Shown piece after piece: positions 14,655-21,813 of a DNA stretch of 64,000 nt. This DNA is from Sphingobium aromaticiconvertens (GTDB lineage Bacteria > Pseudomonadota > Alphaproteobacteria > Sphingomonadales > Sphingomonadaceae): assembly GCF_037154075.1 (NCBI RefSeq), contig NZ_JBANRJ010000001.1:4831501-4895500 (forward strand). Reading direction: 5' to 3'. Under the pieces are notes generated by a model, which searched no databases, was not told where the DNA came from, and worked only from the letters and a program-made list of their open reading frames with translations. The position numbers and the translations under genes were made by a program. Within the stretch, counting starts at the first letter, position 1, and each line of letters opens with the position of its first letter.

Positions 14655-15241
14655 TGGACATGCCCCCAACGGACGCCATTTTGAATTCGCGAAATCGCGG
14701 ACTCAGCGACGCCGTACAGCGCCGCCAATTCCCGCAAGCGCAGGCGTCCCTTCTGTGATTTGATCGCCCGGACCTGATCCTCACTCAGTTTCGCCCCAGC
14801 GACCCTGCCGCCTTGGGCAACAGTGCCATGAGCAACCTTGTCAGCGGTATTTTCAGCGGGCGTTGCGTAGCGAAGGTTGTCCAGCCGGTTATTCAGCGGG
14901 TCGCCATCGCCGTGGGCAACCTCGATACCGCTGGAGCGCGGGCCGACGAATGCCTCCATCACTAACTGATGAACCAGCCGCGTGGAGCAGTGGCCATCGC
15001 GGGACAGGCCCACCGTCCAGCGAAAATAGCCGGGCGTTGCCTCTTGCATCGTTTGGCTAAGGACGACGCCTTTCAGTTTGCGGCGCACCAGCTGACCATA
15101 CCGGCCACGCAGCGCTACGATCCTGTCCAGGGAGCGTATTTGGCCATCGCTGCTCGCCTGATACAAACCCTCGTATCCGGGGATGTCCCGCCATACGAGT
15201 TCGGCGACAGCGCGTTCCTGATGGGGACGGGGTTGCTTCAT
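14651..15241 (-). CDS. NUMOD4/HNH homing-type endonuclease
   Basis: 196 residues. Residues about 15-45 (VWRDIPGYEGLYQASSDGQI, RSLDR) form a NUMOD4 motif. The HNH region is LVHQLVMEAFVG plus VAHGDGDPLNNRLDNLRYAT (residues about 90-135). The C-terminus LSEDQVRAIKSQKG...LAALYGVAESAISRIQNG is a DNA-binding HTH module. Such enzymes cut specific DNA and spread their own gene. The first 15 residues MKQPRPHQERAVAEL look like a helicase N-terminus (Q-motif), not an endonuclease. They match the first 8 residues of the helicase gene downstream with synonymous codon differences, suggesting insertion at the 5' end of that gene. Confidence 0.85.
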   Translation of the reverse strand: MKQPRPHQERAVAELVWRDIPGYEGLYQASSDGQIRSLDRIVALRGRYGQLVRRKLKGVVLSQTMQEATPGYFRWTVGLSRDGHCSTRLVHQLVMEAFVGPRSSGIEVAHGDGDPLNNRLDNLRYATPAENTADKVAHGTVAQGGRVAGAKLSEDQVRAIKSQKGRLRLRELAALYGVAESAISRIQNGVRWGHVQ

Positions 15242-15359
15242 GGGCGCACCGCCACGCGCTCACACGCTCGCGTAAGCTCAACATACGATAGGTTGTATCT
15301 TGGTAAGGAATAACCTTCAGACGGAGGTGAAGATGGAGATGAAGAAGAAGTAGAAGAAG

Positions 15360-15496
15360 AAGGGGGGTTATGACCAAAACCCTGCGCGCATCGGCCAAGG
15401 GGTTTTGCTATCGAGGCGTAAGGGGTTTTGAAATAACCCCTTGCTTGCGCGGTAAGGGGTTTAATCATTCCCACCATCCTTCGATTTAGGGGTTTT
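15360..15496. repeat. iteron-like AAGGGGTTT array (candidate phage origin)
   Basis: The word (T)AAGGGGTTT(T) occurs at 15397-15405, 15419-15430 and 15453-15462, inverted at 15431-15442 (AAATAACCCCTT), with weaker copies at 15360-15369 and 15486-15496. Spacing is about 11-33 bases. A nearly pure purine run lies just left (about 15321-15366). The array lies between a replisome organiser-like gene and the HNH/helicase/primase genes, the usual place for an origin with iterons bound by the initiator. Origin function is inference. An open frame across it (15238-15477, minus) is low complexity and was not called. Confidence 0.5.
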
Positions 15497-15874
15497 TGGT
15501 TTCGGCGGTCTCCCGCCTTTCTTGCCGTGTTCAGCGCCTTTTTGGCCAGAACTCGCCCGGAGTTCCCGCAGTTGTTCGTCTCGGATCATTCGGCGGCTGA
15601 AGATCACGCCGCCGCTGGTGATCGAATACACGTTGTTGACGCGAAGCTCTTCGCGCCACCGCGTCACCTCAGCTTCGGGCTCCCCATGGAGACGTGCCAA
15701 TCGGGTATCTGAAATTGCCTCTCCACCTAGCGTCAGGTGCCCATAGGGCTCACCTTCGTGCATCATGCAGAGCATTTCGATCCACAACCCGCGCGCAGGT
15801 CCGGAGCAAAGTCGTAGCCCAACGTCGGTGCGCCAGTCGGACGGGTAGAACTGGAATGAGGGACGTTTCGCCAT
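15461..15874 (-). CDS. phage replication initiation (replisome organiser-like) protein
   Basis: 137 residues from the ATG at 15874 (a GTG at 15883 overlapping the upstream stop is possible). The N-terminus RPSFQFYPSDWRTDVGLRLC, then LWIEMLCMMHEGEPYGHLTL and ARLHGEPEAEVTRWREEL, is the winged-helix pattern of DUF1376-like/replisome organiser N-terminal domains that bind the phage origin. The C-terminus is basic with an AT-hook-like GRPPKPKTPK. It is shorter than full-length organisers and lacks a helicase-loader domain. The adjacent AAGGGGTTT repeats would be natural targets (inference). Confidence 0.65.
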   Translation of the reverse strand: MAKRPSFQFYPSDWRTDVGLRLCSGPARGLWIEMLCMMHEGEPYGHLTLGGEAISDTRLARLHGEPEAEVTRWREELRVNNVYSITSGGVIFSRRMIRDEQLRELRASSGQKGAEHGKKGGRPPKPKTPKSKDGGND

Positions 15875-15879
15875 GCCCG

Positions 15880-16077
15880 TCACTCAGCATCGGCGGGAGG
15901 TGTGTATCCCCGCATGAAGGCGCGGACCCGTTCCGCCGTTTCCGGCCAGACACGGCGCCCTCGCCGCACTTGCCGGACAAAGTGGCGATCACGGGTCGCG
16001 CTAATGCTAAAGCGCGTGGGCTTCATGCCGGTAATCCGGAGGAAGACCTCGATTTCATCTGTCAAAGGGTCGGTCAT
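15880..16077 (-). CDS. Cro-like small DNA-binding protein
   Basis: 65 residues: EIEVFLRITGMKPTRFSISA, TRDRHFVRQVRRGRRVWPET, AERVRAFM. The spacing (helix, RFs..a..D..Fv...R.GR..., helix) is a minimal phage HTH pattern often found in the Cro position. It diverges from the CI-like repressor gene across the operators at 16091-16137 and heads the minus-strand early operon. Function as early-lytic regulator is inferred from context. Confidence 0.55.
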   Translation of the reverse strand: MTDPLTDEIEVFLRITGMKPTRFSISATRDRHFVRQVRRGRRVWPETAERVRAFMRGYTPPADAE

Positions 16078-16090
16078 TAACCGAACCTAT

Positions 16091-16137
16091 AGGTGTGTTT
16101 TATCACACTTTCAAATCAAAAGGTGTTCTTTGTCACC
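16091..16137. promoter_or_regulatory. repressor operator pair in the cro/cI-like intergenic region
   Basis: Two related palindromes: GTGTGTTTTATCACAC at 16093-16108 and GGTGTTCTTTGTCACC at 16122-16137, centres 29 bases apart. Both fit GGTGt-N6-(a)CACC-type half sites separated by an AT-rich core, and both lie between the divergent Cro-like (16077) and CI-like (16175) genes. They are the natural operators for the repressor (inference). Confidence 0.6.
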
Positions 16138-16174
16138 CACTGGCGCGGAGCATGGTTTTTTGGCACACGATGGC

Positions 16175-16840
16175 ATGAGCAACGAAAAAGCTATCGACAT
16201 CCTCAAGGTTCGATTGGCCGCCGCTATCAAGCATCGGAATACGAGCCCAAAGGCCCTAGCGCGGACGGCTGGTATTGGCGAAACCGTAGTGCGCGACATA
16301 CTTCAGGATACAACCCAAGATGTTCGCTTAGGGACAGTTGAGAAGTTGGCCAAGGCGCTCGGTTTGTCGGTGTCGGACCTGCTGCCAGACGCATTCGGGC
16401 GCGTTGCGCAGCGGGCCGACGAGAGCGAGGATGATGTAGAGATCCAAGAATGGGATGTGTCCTACGGTATGGGCGCCGGCGCCTACCTTGACCTCCCGGT
16501 AAAGGGAAACCCACGTCGCTTCTCTCGGGAGTGGATCAGCCAATTCACTCACTCGCCCGCCAGCAAACTGTTCTTTGCCAGCGGAACCGGCGACAGCATG
16601 ATGCCTACCATCCTGGACGCCGACATCGTACTGATCGACACGTCGGAGCGCGAAGTCCGCATGGGCGATAGGATATGGGCTATAGCGATCGGAGACGTCG
16701 GTTACATTAAGCGCCTGCGCCCGATGGCTGACGGCACCGTCGCCATTCTTTCGGATAATCCGAACGTGCCTGCGGATCGCGCGTCGGATGGAGACATGAG
16801 CGTCGTGGGCCGGGTCGTGGCGATTGTGCGGAAGACTTGA
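16175..16840 (+). CDS. CI-like phage repressor (XRE HTH + S24 peptidase)
   Basis: 221 residues. The N-terminal HTH (residues about 8-65: RLAAAIKHRNTSPKALARTA, TVEKLAKALGLSVSDLL) is followed by a LexA/CI-type S24 autoprotease domain. Ser lies in ASGTGDSMMPTILDADIVLI and Lys in GDVGYIKRLRPMADG. It should hold the prophage silent and self-cleave on RecA activation during DNA damage. The ATG at 16175 was chosen because the HTH begins directly after it; the upstream in-frame extension covers the operators and is not protein-like. The gene is transcribed divergently from the lytic genes. Confidence 0.88.
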   Translation: MSNEKAIDILKVRLAAAIKHRNTSPKALARTAGIGETVVRDILQDTTQDVRLGTVEKLAKALGLSVSDLLPDAFGRVAQRADESEDDVEIQEWDVSYGMGAGAYLDLPVKGNPRRFSREWISQFTHSPASKLFFASGTGDSMMPTILDADIVLIDTSEREVRMGDRIWAIAIGDVGYIKRLRPMADGTVAILSDNPNVPADRASDGDMSVVGRVVAIVRKT

Positions 16841-16852
16841 AATTGCGCTAAA

Positions 16853-16868
16853 ATATAAATTCTTATAT
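16853..16868. promoter_or_regulatory. AT-rich palindrome before the MerR-DUF433 gene
   Basis: ATATAA-ATTC-TTATAT is a perfect 6-base inverted repeat in an AT-rich island 63 bases before the next start codon. It could be the promoter -10 region overlapped by an autoregulatory operator of the antitoxin gene (inference). Confidence 0.35.
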
Positions 16869-16930
16869 GGTAGCAGTTGAGGGTTTGCGTTACGATTGTC
16901 GTAGGCAATAATTTCGCGAGGAGGCCAGTC

Positions 16931-17578
16931 ATGGGCGATAAGCCAACTGTTGCCGCCTTTGGTGCGGCCCACATTCAGGCGTTAACCGGGCTGTCCCGTT
17001 ACCAACTACGTGAATGGGATAAGGCTGGTTTCTTTGCGCCGGAATATGCTTATGAGAACCGCAGGGTCGCTCATGGTCGGGTGTATTCATTCACTGATTT
17101 GGTAGGGTTAAGAACCCTTAGCGTGCTAAGTAAAACACATAAGATTGGCCTGCCCGAGCTGAAGCGTGTCGCTGCGAAGCTGAGCAAGTGGAGCAAGACC
17201 CCATGGTCCAGCCTGACCCTCTACGTCCTCAATAGAGAAGTTCATTTTCATAACCCTGCTACCGGCAAGATAGAGGGAGCAATTTCGGGGCAGATGGCGG
17301 TGCCGATCCCGCTGGAAAATGTGATGGACGATATGCGACAACAGGCTGACAAGTTGCGAGAGAGGCCACAGGAGTCGGTCGGCTCATTCGAGCGCAATCG
17401 GTATCGGATGAGGAATGCTGTGCTGGTGGCCGGGACACGGATACCCGTAAGCGCAATCTTTAACTATATCGACGCAGGATACAGTTCAAAGAAAATCGTG
17501 GAAGAATATCCTGATTTGAAGATAGCGGACATTAAAGCAGCCCTTGAGCAGAGGACTCTGTTGACTCAAGCGGCATGA
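16931..17578 (+). CDS. MerR-like HTH + DUF433 antitoxin-type protein
   Basis: 215 residues; a GAGGAGG ribosome site precedes the ATG at 16931. The N-terminus FGAAHIQALTGLSRYQLREW with YSFTDLVGLRTLSVL is a MerR-type winged HTH. The C-terminus NAVLVAGTRIPVSAIFNYID, AGYSSKKIVEEYPDLKIADI is a DUF433 domain (VapB-like). DUF433 proteins pair with DUF5615 PIN-like toxins, and a broken DUF5615 gene follows 18 bases later. The antitoxin appears intact although its toxin has been cut by the IS element. Confidence 0.75.
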   Translation: MGDKPTVAAFGAAHIQALTGLSRYQLREWDKAGFFAPEYAYENRRVAHGRVYSFTDLVGLRTLSVLSKTHKIGLPELKRVAAKLSKWSKTPWSSLTLYVLNREVHFHNPATGKIEGAISGQMAVPIPLENVMDDMRQQADKLRERPQESVGSFERNRYRMRNAVLVAGTRIPVSAIFNYIDAGYSSKKIVEEYPDLKIADIKAALEQRTLLTQAA

Positions 17579-17596
17579 TGCATGTCTATGTAGTGG

Positions 17597-17743
17597 ATGC
17601 ATTTTCTTCTCGATCAGAACGTGGCGAAGTCGGTGGCCGACGTTCTGATCGAGCTTGGCCATACCTGTGAGTTCAGTCGCGCCTTAATTCCTCATGATGT
17701 CCGCCGTCAGCACCAATGGCACAGATTTGAGGTTGTAAATTAA
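17597..17743 (+). pseudogene. DUF5615 PIN-like toxin, truncated by the IS element
   Basis: The frame reads MHFLLDQNVAKSVADVLIEL then GHTCEFSRALIPHD, the hallmark N-terminus of DUF5615 toxins (ffLDqnv...a..L...GH). Homology-like sequence stops at 17697, exactly where the IS begins. The frame runs 15 codons into the IS and stops at 17743. About two thirds of the normal toxin is missing, including later acidic residues of the PIN-like fold, so it should be inactive. It is the partner of the DUF433 gene just upstream. Confidence 0.75.
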
Positions 17744-17802
17744 GGAGGGTTTGGGCTTCGTCGTAGTGACGAAGGAACGAAGATGAAGCCCAAACCCTCC
17801 TT
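17742..17802. repeat. 18-bp perfect inverted repeat over the transposase start
   Basis: AAGGAGGGTTTGGGCTTC (17742-17759) pairs exactly with 17785-17802. The OrfA ribosome site (AAGGAA, about 17772) lies in the loop and the start codon (17783-17785) touches the right arm. Such stem-loops near IS ends are known to block translation from transcripts that enter from outside, because internal transcripts lack the left arm. That role here is inference. Confidence 0.6.
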
Positions 17803-18169
17803 GAAAAATTCGCCGACAAAGGCCCCTGCTGAGCGTGTTGTGAAGGATATCCGGCGGCAGACCCGGCGCCATTTCTCAGCCGAAGACAAGATCCGTATTG
17901 TGCTGGACGGTCTGCGCGGCGAGGACAGCATCGCCGAGTTGTGCCGCAAGGAAGGCATTGCCCAAAGCCTGTATTACACCTGGTCGAAGGAGTTCATGGA
18001 AGCGGGCAAGCGGCGCCTGGCCGGTGACACCGCCCGTGCTGCGACCACTGGCGAGGTGCAGGATCTGCGCCGCGAGGCCCGTGCCCTGAAGGAATGCGTG
18101 GCCGACCTGACGCTGGAAAACCGCCTGCTTAAAAAAAGCATGATCGCGGATGGGGGCGACGACGAATGA
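17783..18169 (+). CDS. IS3-family transposase OrfA
   Basis: 128 residues. HTH region RRHFSAEDKIRIVLDGLRGE, DSIAELCRKEGIAQSLYYTW is the IS3 OrfA DNA-binding domain that recognises the inverted repeats. A leucine-zipper-like C-terminus (EVQDLRREARALKECVADLT, LENRLLKKSM) follows. Near the end, A7G (18131-18138) is a classical slippery site: a -1 shift there leads into the OrfB frame without a stop and would make the OrfAB transposase. OrfA also overlaps the OrfB ATG by 4 bases. Confidence 0.9.
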   Translation: MKPKPSLKNSPTKAPAERVVKDIRRQTRRHFSAEDKIRIVLDGLRGEDSIAELCRKEGIAQSLYYTWSKEFMEAGKRRLAGDTARAATTGEVQDLRREARALKECVADLTLENRLLKKSMIADGGDDE

Positions 18170-19146
18170 GGTATCCCGCATCCGAAAAGCTCGAGATCAT
18201 CCGGATCGTCGAGCAGTCGCACCTGCCCGCCAAGCACACGCTGGACAAACTCGGCATCCCCCGCCGGACGTTCTACCGCTGGTACGATCGCTTCGTCGAA
18301 GGCGGGCCGGAGGCGCTGGAAGATCGGCCATCGGCGCCGAGTCGGGTGTGGAACCGCATCGGCGACGATATCCAGGGCCAGATCGTCGAGATGGCGCTGG
18401 ATTACAGCGAGCTGTCACCGCGCGAACTGGCGGTGCGCTTCACCGACGAGAAGCGCTACTTCGTGTCGGAGGCCACCGTTTACCGCCTGTTGAAGGCCCA
18501 CGATCTGATTACCAGTCCGGCCTATGTGGTGATCAAGGCCGCCGATCGCTTCCATACCCAGACCACGCGTCCGAACGAGATGTGGCAGACCGATTTTACC
18601 TACTTCAAGATCATCGGGTGGGGCTGGATGTACCTGTCGACCGTGCTCGACGACTTCTCGCGCTACATTATCGCCTGGAAACTGTGCACCAACATGCGCG
18701 CCGAGGATGTCACCGACACGCTGGACCTGGCCCTTAAGGCTTCCGGCTGCGACAGCGCCACCGTGCTGCACAAGCCCAGGCTGCTCAGCGATAACGGCCC
18801 CAGCTACATCGCGGGCGAACTGGCGGAATACATCGATGCCCAGAAGATGAGCCATGTACGCGGCGCTCCGATGCACCCCCAGACCCAAGGCAAGATCGAG
18901 CGCTGGCACCAAACCCTGAAAAACCGCATCCTGCTGGAAAACTACTTCCTGCCCGGCGACCTTGAGGCCCAGATCGAGGCCTTCGTCGAGCATTACAACA
19001 ACCAGCGTTACCACGAGAGCCTGAACAACGTGACGCCCGCCGACGCCTACCTCGGCAGGGCTCCCGCCATCATCAAACAGCGCGAAAGGATCAAGCGAAA
19101 GACCATCGAATATCGGCGCTTGCAACACCGCAGGCTCGCCGCTTAA
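18166..19146 (+). CDS. IS3-family transposase OrfB (DDE integrase)
   Basis: 326 residues. HTH_21-like N-terminus (TLDKLGIPRRTFYRWYDRF) and an rve integrase core: first Asp in MWQTDFTYFKIIGWGWMYLS, second Asp in LLSDNGPSYIAGELAEYI, Glu in QTQGKIERWHQTLKNRI. The DDE triad is intact, so the element may still be active. Produced alone from its ATG or as a frameshift OrfAB protein. It catalyses figure-eight/circle formation and insertion. Confidence 0.92.
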   Translation: MRYPASEKLEIIRIVEQSHLPAKHTLDKLGIPRRTFYRWYDRFVEGGPEALEDRPSAPSRVWNRIGDDIQGQIVEMALDYSELSPRELAVRFTDEKRYFVSEATVYRLLKAHDLITSPAYVVIKAADRFHTQTTRPNEMWQTDFTYFKIIGWGWMYLSTVLDDFSRYIIAWKLCTNMRAEDVTDTLDLALKASGCDSATVLHKPRLLSDNGPSYIAGELAEYIDAQKMSHVRGAPMHPQTQGKIERWHQTLKNRILLENYFLPGDLEAQIEAFVEHYNNQRYHESLNNVTPADAYLGRAPAIIKQRERIKRKTIEYRRLQHRRLAA

Positions 19147-19181
19147 CATCAACCCCAAGACGAGGCCCGCACTCCGCTAAT

Positions 19182-21017
19182 TTACGACGCGACGTGTGCC
19201 AAATGTTCTGACGACGGACAGTCCGCATCGAGAAAATGTTCGGATGTGGTCCACAGGCTGGAATGGAGCTGCGGGCACTCCATATAATCGCCCTCGCCGG
19301 TGATCGCCCGACGCTCCAGCCCCATCAATATGCCCGCCGCGCCCAGGAAGCCGTTATTATAATCCTCGTTCCCGAACACCGACCGGGTCGGCGGATTGCC
19401 CGCCCCGCCGCCTTCATAGAGCAGGCCGGTCCAGCCGGAAACCAGTGGTGCGAAGCTCTTGAGCAGCGATTTCGGGCCTTTCGACCCATAGCCCGGCAGA
19501 TAGACATAGAGCAGGCGCGGGTTGATCTTCGCCAGCGCCTCATAGCCGATGCCCAGCTTGTCCGCCTTGCCGGGGCGCAGATTATGGGTGACGACATCGG
19601 CCTGCGCCACCAGCTTCAACGCCGCTTCCAGTGCTTCGGGCTGCTTCAGGTTCAGTACGATGTCGCGCTTGCCCCGCTGCGCCGCATCGAAACAGTCGGG
19701 CAGAGGGCGCATCTGATCACCGTCGGGCGTTTCCACCTTGATGACGTCCGCGCCCAGATCCGACAGCAGACGCCCGCCGAAACCGACCGCGAAGAAGGAG
19801 GAGAAGTCCACCACCTTGAGGCCCGCAAGCGGCCGATCCAGCGACTTGCCGTCCGCTGCCAGCGCTTCGCGTCGCCGGGCGACAAGTGCGGCAAGCGCAT
19901 CATTGTCCGCGCCCACGACAGGGGCAGGACGCGGCACGGCGCAGGGCGTCTTGTCGAAACGCACGGCCGGCGCAGCCTGATAGATGGTGCCGAAATCAGG
20001 GTCCGGCAGCGCGACCCGCTGACCCACAAACTCCACTTGTTCGTCCAGCAACACTTCGGCTGGCTCCAGCACCGGTAGCGCCGCAACATCCGCCGCCTGA
20101 AACAATGCGATCCACTCAGCGCGCGGCTTCGTCTTGAACGCCTCGAACAGTTCGACCCGTGCAAGATGATATTCGTCGTCCGACAGCGGCACCGACATTT
20201 CCGCCGCACCCTTCACTGCCTGCACTCGTTCACCGAAGCCCAGCACGTCCATAGCTGCCTTGAAACCGCCCTGCCCGCCGGTATGGATTTGCAGGAACAG
20301 GCCATCGCCACATTCGAACATGCCAGTGACCAGACGGGTACGGCCGAAGCGATCGACCGCGCCGGAATCGCCCGCCTTGATGTAGGAGATGCCCTCTTCC
20401 TGCCACCAGTTGTTCATCGGCGACTGGGCCAGCATCGCGTCCAGCAGCGACGCTTCAACACGCTGTCCCCGGCCGATGTGCCGCCGTGCGCGAACCGCCG
20501 CCAGCGCGCCGATCACGCCCAGAAAGGCCTGCCCATAATGCAGCGCGGGATGCCCCAGATAGACCGGGCCGGGGCGGAAGGGGCTGCCCTTGTCGATCAT
20601 CGTGCCGAGCAGGGCCGCAGCGAGCGATTCGCCGCGCGGCCGGTCGGCAAAGGGCGTGTCCGCGCCATAGGCGGTCAGCGCGACGACAATCAGGTCGGGG
20701 AAATCGCGCGCCAGCGTCGCTTCGTCCAGGTCGAGTGCGGCAGCCTGCGCGTCTTCCAATGCATGGATGAAAATATCAGCTCCGGCCAGCAAGCCCTGCA
20801 AAGATGCGCGATCCGCGCCATCGCCGACATCCAGTTCGACGCTGCGCTTGGAGCGGTCCCAACTTTTGCGGCTGAGTTCGTGCGCGAAGCAGGCGCCGCC
20901 CTTCGGTTCGACTTTCAGCACGTCGGCGCCATGGTCGGCGAACAACATGCCCGCGATAGCGACCGGCATTTCGGTCGCCAGCTCGATAACGGTCAGATGG
21001 TCCAGAGGGCCGGGCAT
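19182..21017 (-). pseudogene. tandem CaiB-type (family III) CoA transferase, 3' end lost to the IS
   Basis: 611 residues remain. Two CaiB/BaiF domains lie in tandem: residues 1-380 (LDHLTVIELATEMPVAIAGM, ADVLKVEPKGG) and about 388-598 (LDRPLAGLKVVDFSSFFAVG, DVIKVETPDGDQMR). The authentic sequence ends at SEHFLDAD (19221), then 13 residues are read from the IS to a TAG at 19182. Double-domain family members are about 780 residues, so much of the second domain is gone. The first domain is complete and could retain activity. These enzymes move CoA between acyl groups. A TGCA-N6-type site at 21145 precedes it. Confidence 0.7.
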
Positions 21018-21144
21018 CGCTTACTCCTGTGGTGGCCTGCGGTCTGCGCCGCACCTTTGGGGATCGGAACCGGTCACGCCCTTGCCGGGAATGTCCGCCG
21101 ATCTGTCTGGATCAAGAGACACGAATTTCACCAGCGGTGCAAGT

Positions 21145-21168
21145 AATTTTGCACCATGGGTTCAAATT
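21145..21168 (-). promoter_or_regulatory. putative TetR operator before the CaiB gene
   Basis: TTTTGCACCATGGGTTCAAA aligns with the TGCA-N6-TGCA palindromes at 22687, 23504 and 25732, with one degenerate half. It lies about 130 bases before the CaiB start and abuts the flavin reductase stop codon. Confidence 0.4.
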
Positions 21169-21809
21169 CATTCACCCTTGGTCATGCGGTCGGGATCGTA
21201 GCGGGGGCGGTCCATCTGGAAACTGTCGCTGTTGCGGACATACCAGCCATTGCCATGGGTCCGACCGATCAGCTTCATCGCCGGAACGTCGAAATAGACC
21301 CGGTCCCTGTCGGTGATGAACTCGTCGCGAACATGCGCCATGACGATTTCGCCGATCACCACGGTCTGAAAACTGCCGATGTCCAGCGCAACGACCTTGC
21401 GGCATTCGAAGCTGACCGGGCTGGACGCGATCAGCGGCGGCGCGACCAGCACGGACGGCGCCGTTTCCACCCCGGCATAGTCGATCTCGCTGACTCCCGC
21501 CGGCGCATCGACGCTGCAATGGTTCATGCGCTCGGCATCCGCCTCGCACACCAGATTGACGACGAACTCGCCGGTCGCGATGATATTGGCAGCGGTATTT
21601 TTCAGGCCGCGCGTCGCCGGATTTTTCAGCAGGCCCAGCGTCACCAGCGGCGGCTCGGTACCCACGCAATTGAAGAAGCTGTAGGGCGCAGCGTTGACCA
21701 CGCCCGCTTCCGACCGCGTCGTTACCCAGGCGATCGGGCGCGGCGTGATGGTCGAATTGACGATTTTGTAGCGAACCGCCATCGGCAATGCGCGCATGTC
21801 GAACTGCAT
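21168..21809 (-). CDS. flavin reductase-like FMN-binding protein
   Basis: 213 residues (MQFDMRALPMAVRYKIVNST at the N-terminus). TPRPIAWVTTRSEAGVVNAA, PYSFFNCVGTEPPLVTLGL and GEFVVNLVCEADAERMN are the FMN-binding motifs of the flavin reductase-like (DIM6/NTAB) family. Members either supply reduced FMN to monooxygenases or act as FMN enzymes themselves. It follows the hydratase gene by 4 bases, so the two form one operon. No two-component monooxygenase is seen nearby, so its partner is unknown. The ATG at 21809 fits the family start. Confidence 0.8.
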   Translation of the reverse strand: MQFDMRALPMAVRYKIVNSTITPRPIAWVTTRSEAGVVNAAPYSFFNCVGTEPPLVTLGLLKNPATRGLKNTAANIIATGEFVVNLVCEADAERMNHCSVDAPAGVSEIDYAGVETAPSVLVAPPLIASSPVSFECRKVVALDIGSFQTVVIGEIVMAHVRDEFITDRDRVYFDVPAMKLIGRTHGNGWYVRNSDSFQMDRPRYDPDRMTKGE

Positions 21810-21813
21810 GGGC

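Larger units (their letters stand above)
17698..19220 (+). mobile_element. IS3-family insertion sequence, 1523 bp
   Basis: Long imperfect terminal inverted repeats: the left end TGTCCGCCGTCAG (17698-17710) matches the reverse complement of the right end, TGTCCGTCGTCAG (19208-19220). Similarity continues inward through TGGCACA and GTAAATTA to about 50-65 bases. It encodes OrfA and OrfB with a DDE integrase. Flanking bases differ (ATGA on the left, GTCC on the right), so there is no 3-4-base target duplication. Both flanking genes break at its ends, indicating deletion or recombination after insertion. Confidence 0.85.

Noticed and set aside
15238..15477. 79-codon minus frame across the iteron-like repeats
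   Set aside because: Low complexity (Ser/Pro run from the purine tract) and explained by the repeat array, although its stop overlaps the HNH start as ATGA; could be a leader but no support.
15360..15496. Possible CRISPR array
   Set aside because: Repeats are only 9-12 bases, irregularly spaced and one is inverted; no cas genes nearby.
1..17697. Prophage integrase and attachment site
   Set aside because: No tyrosine or serine recombinase gene and no matching att repeat were found; they may lie left of the window or have been lost at the IS junction.
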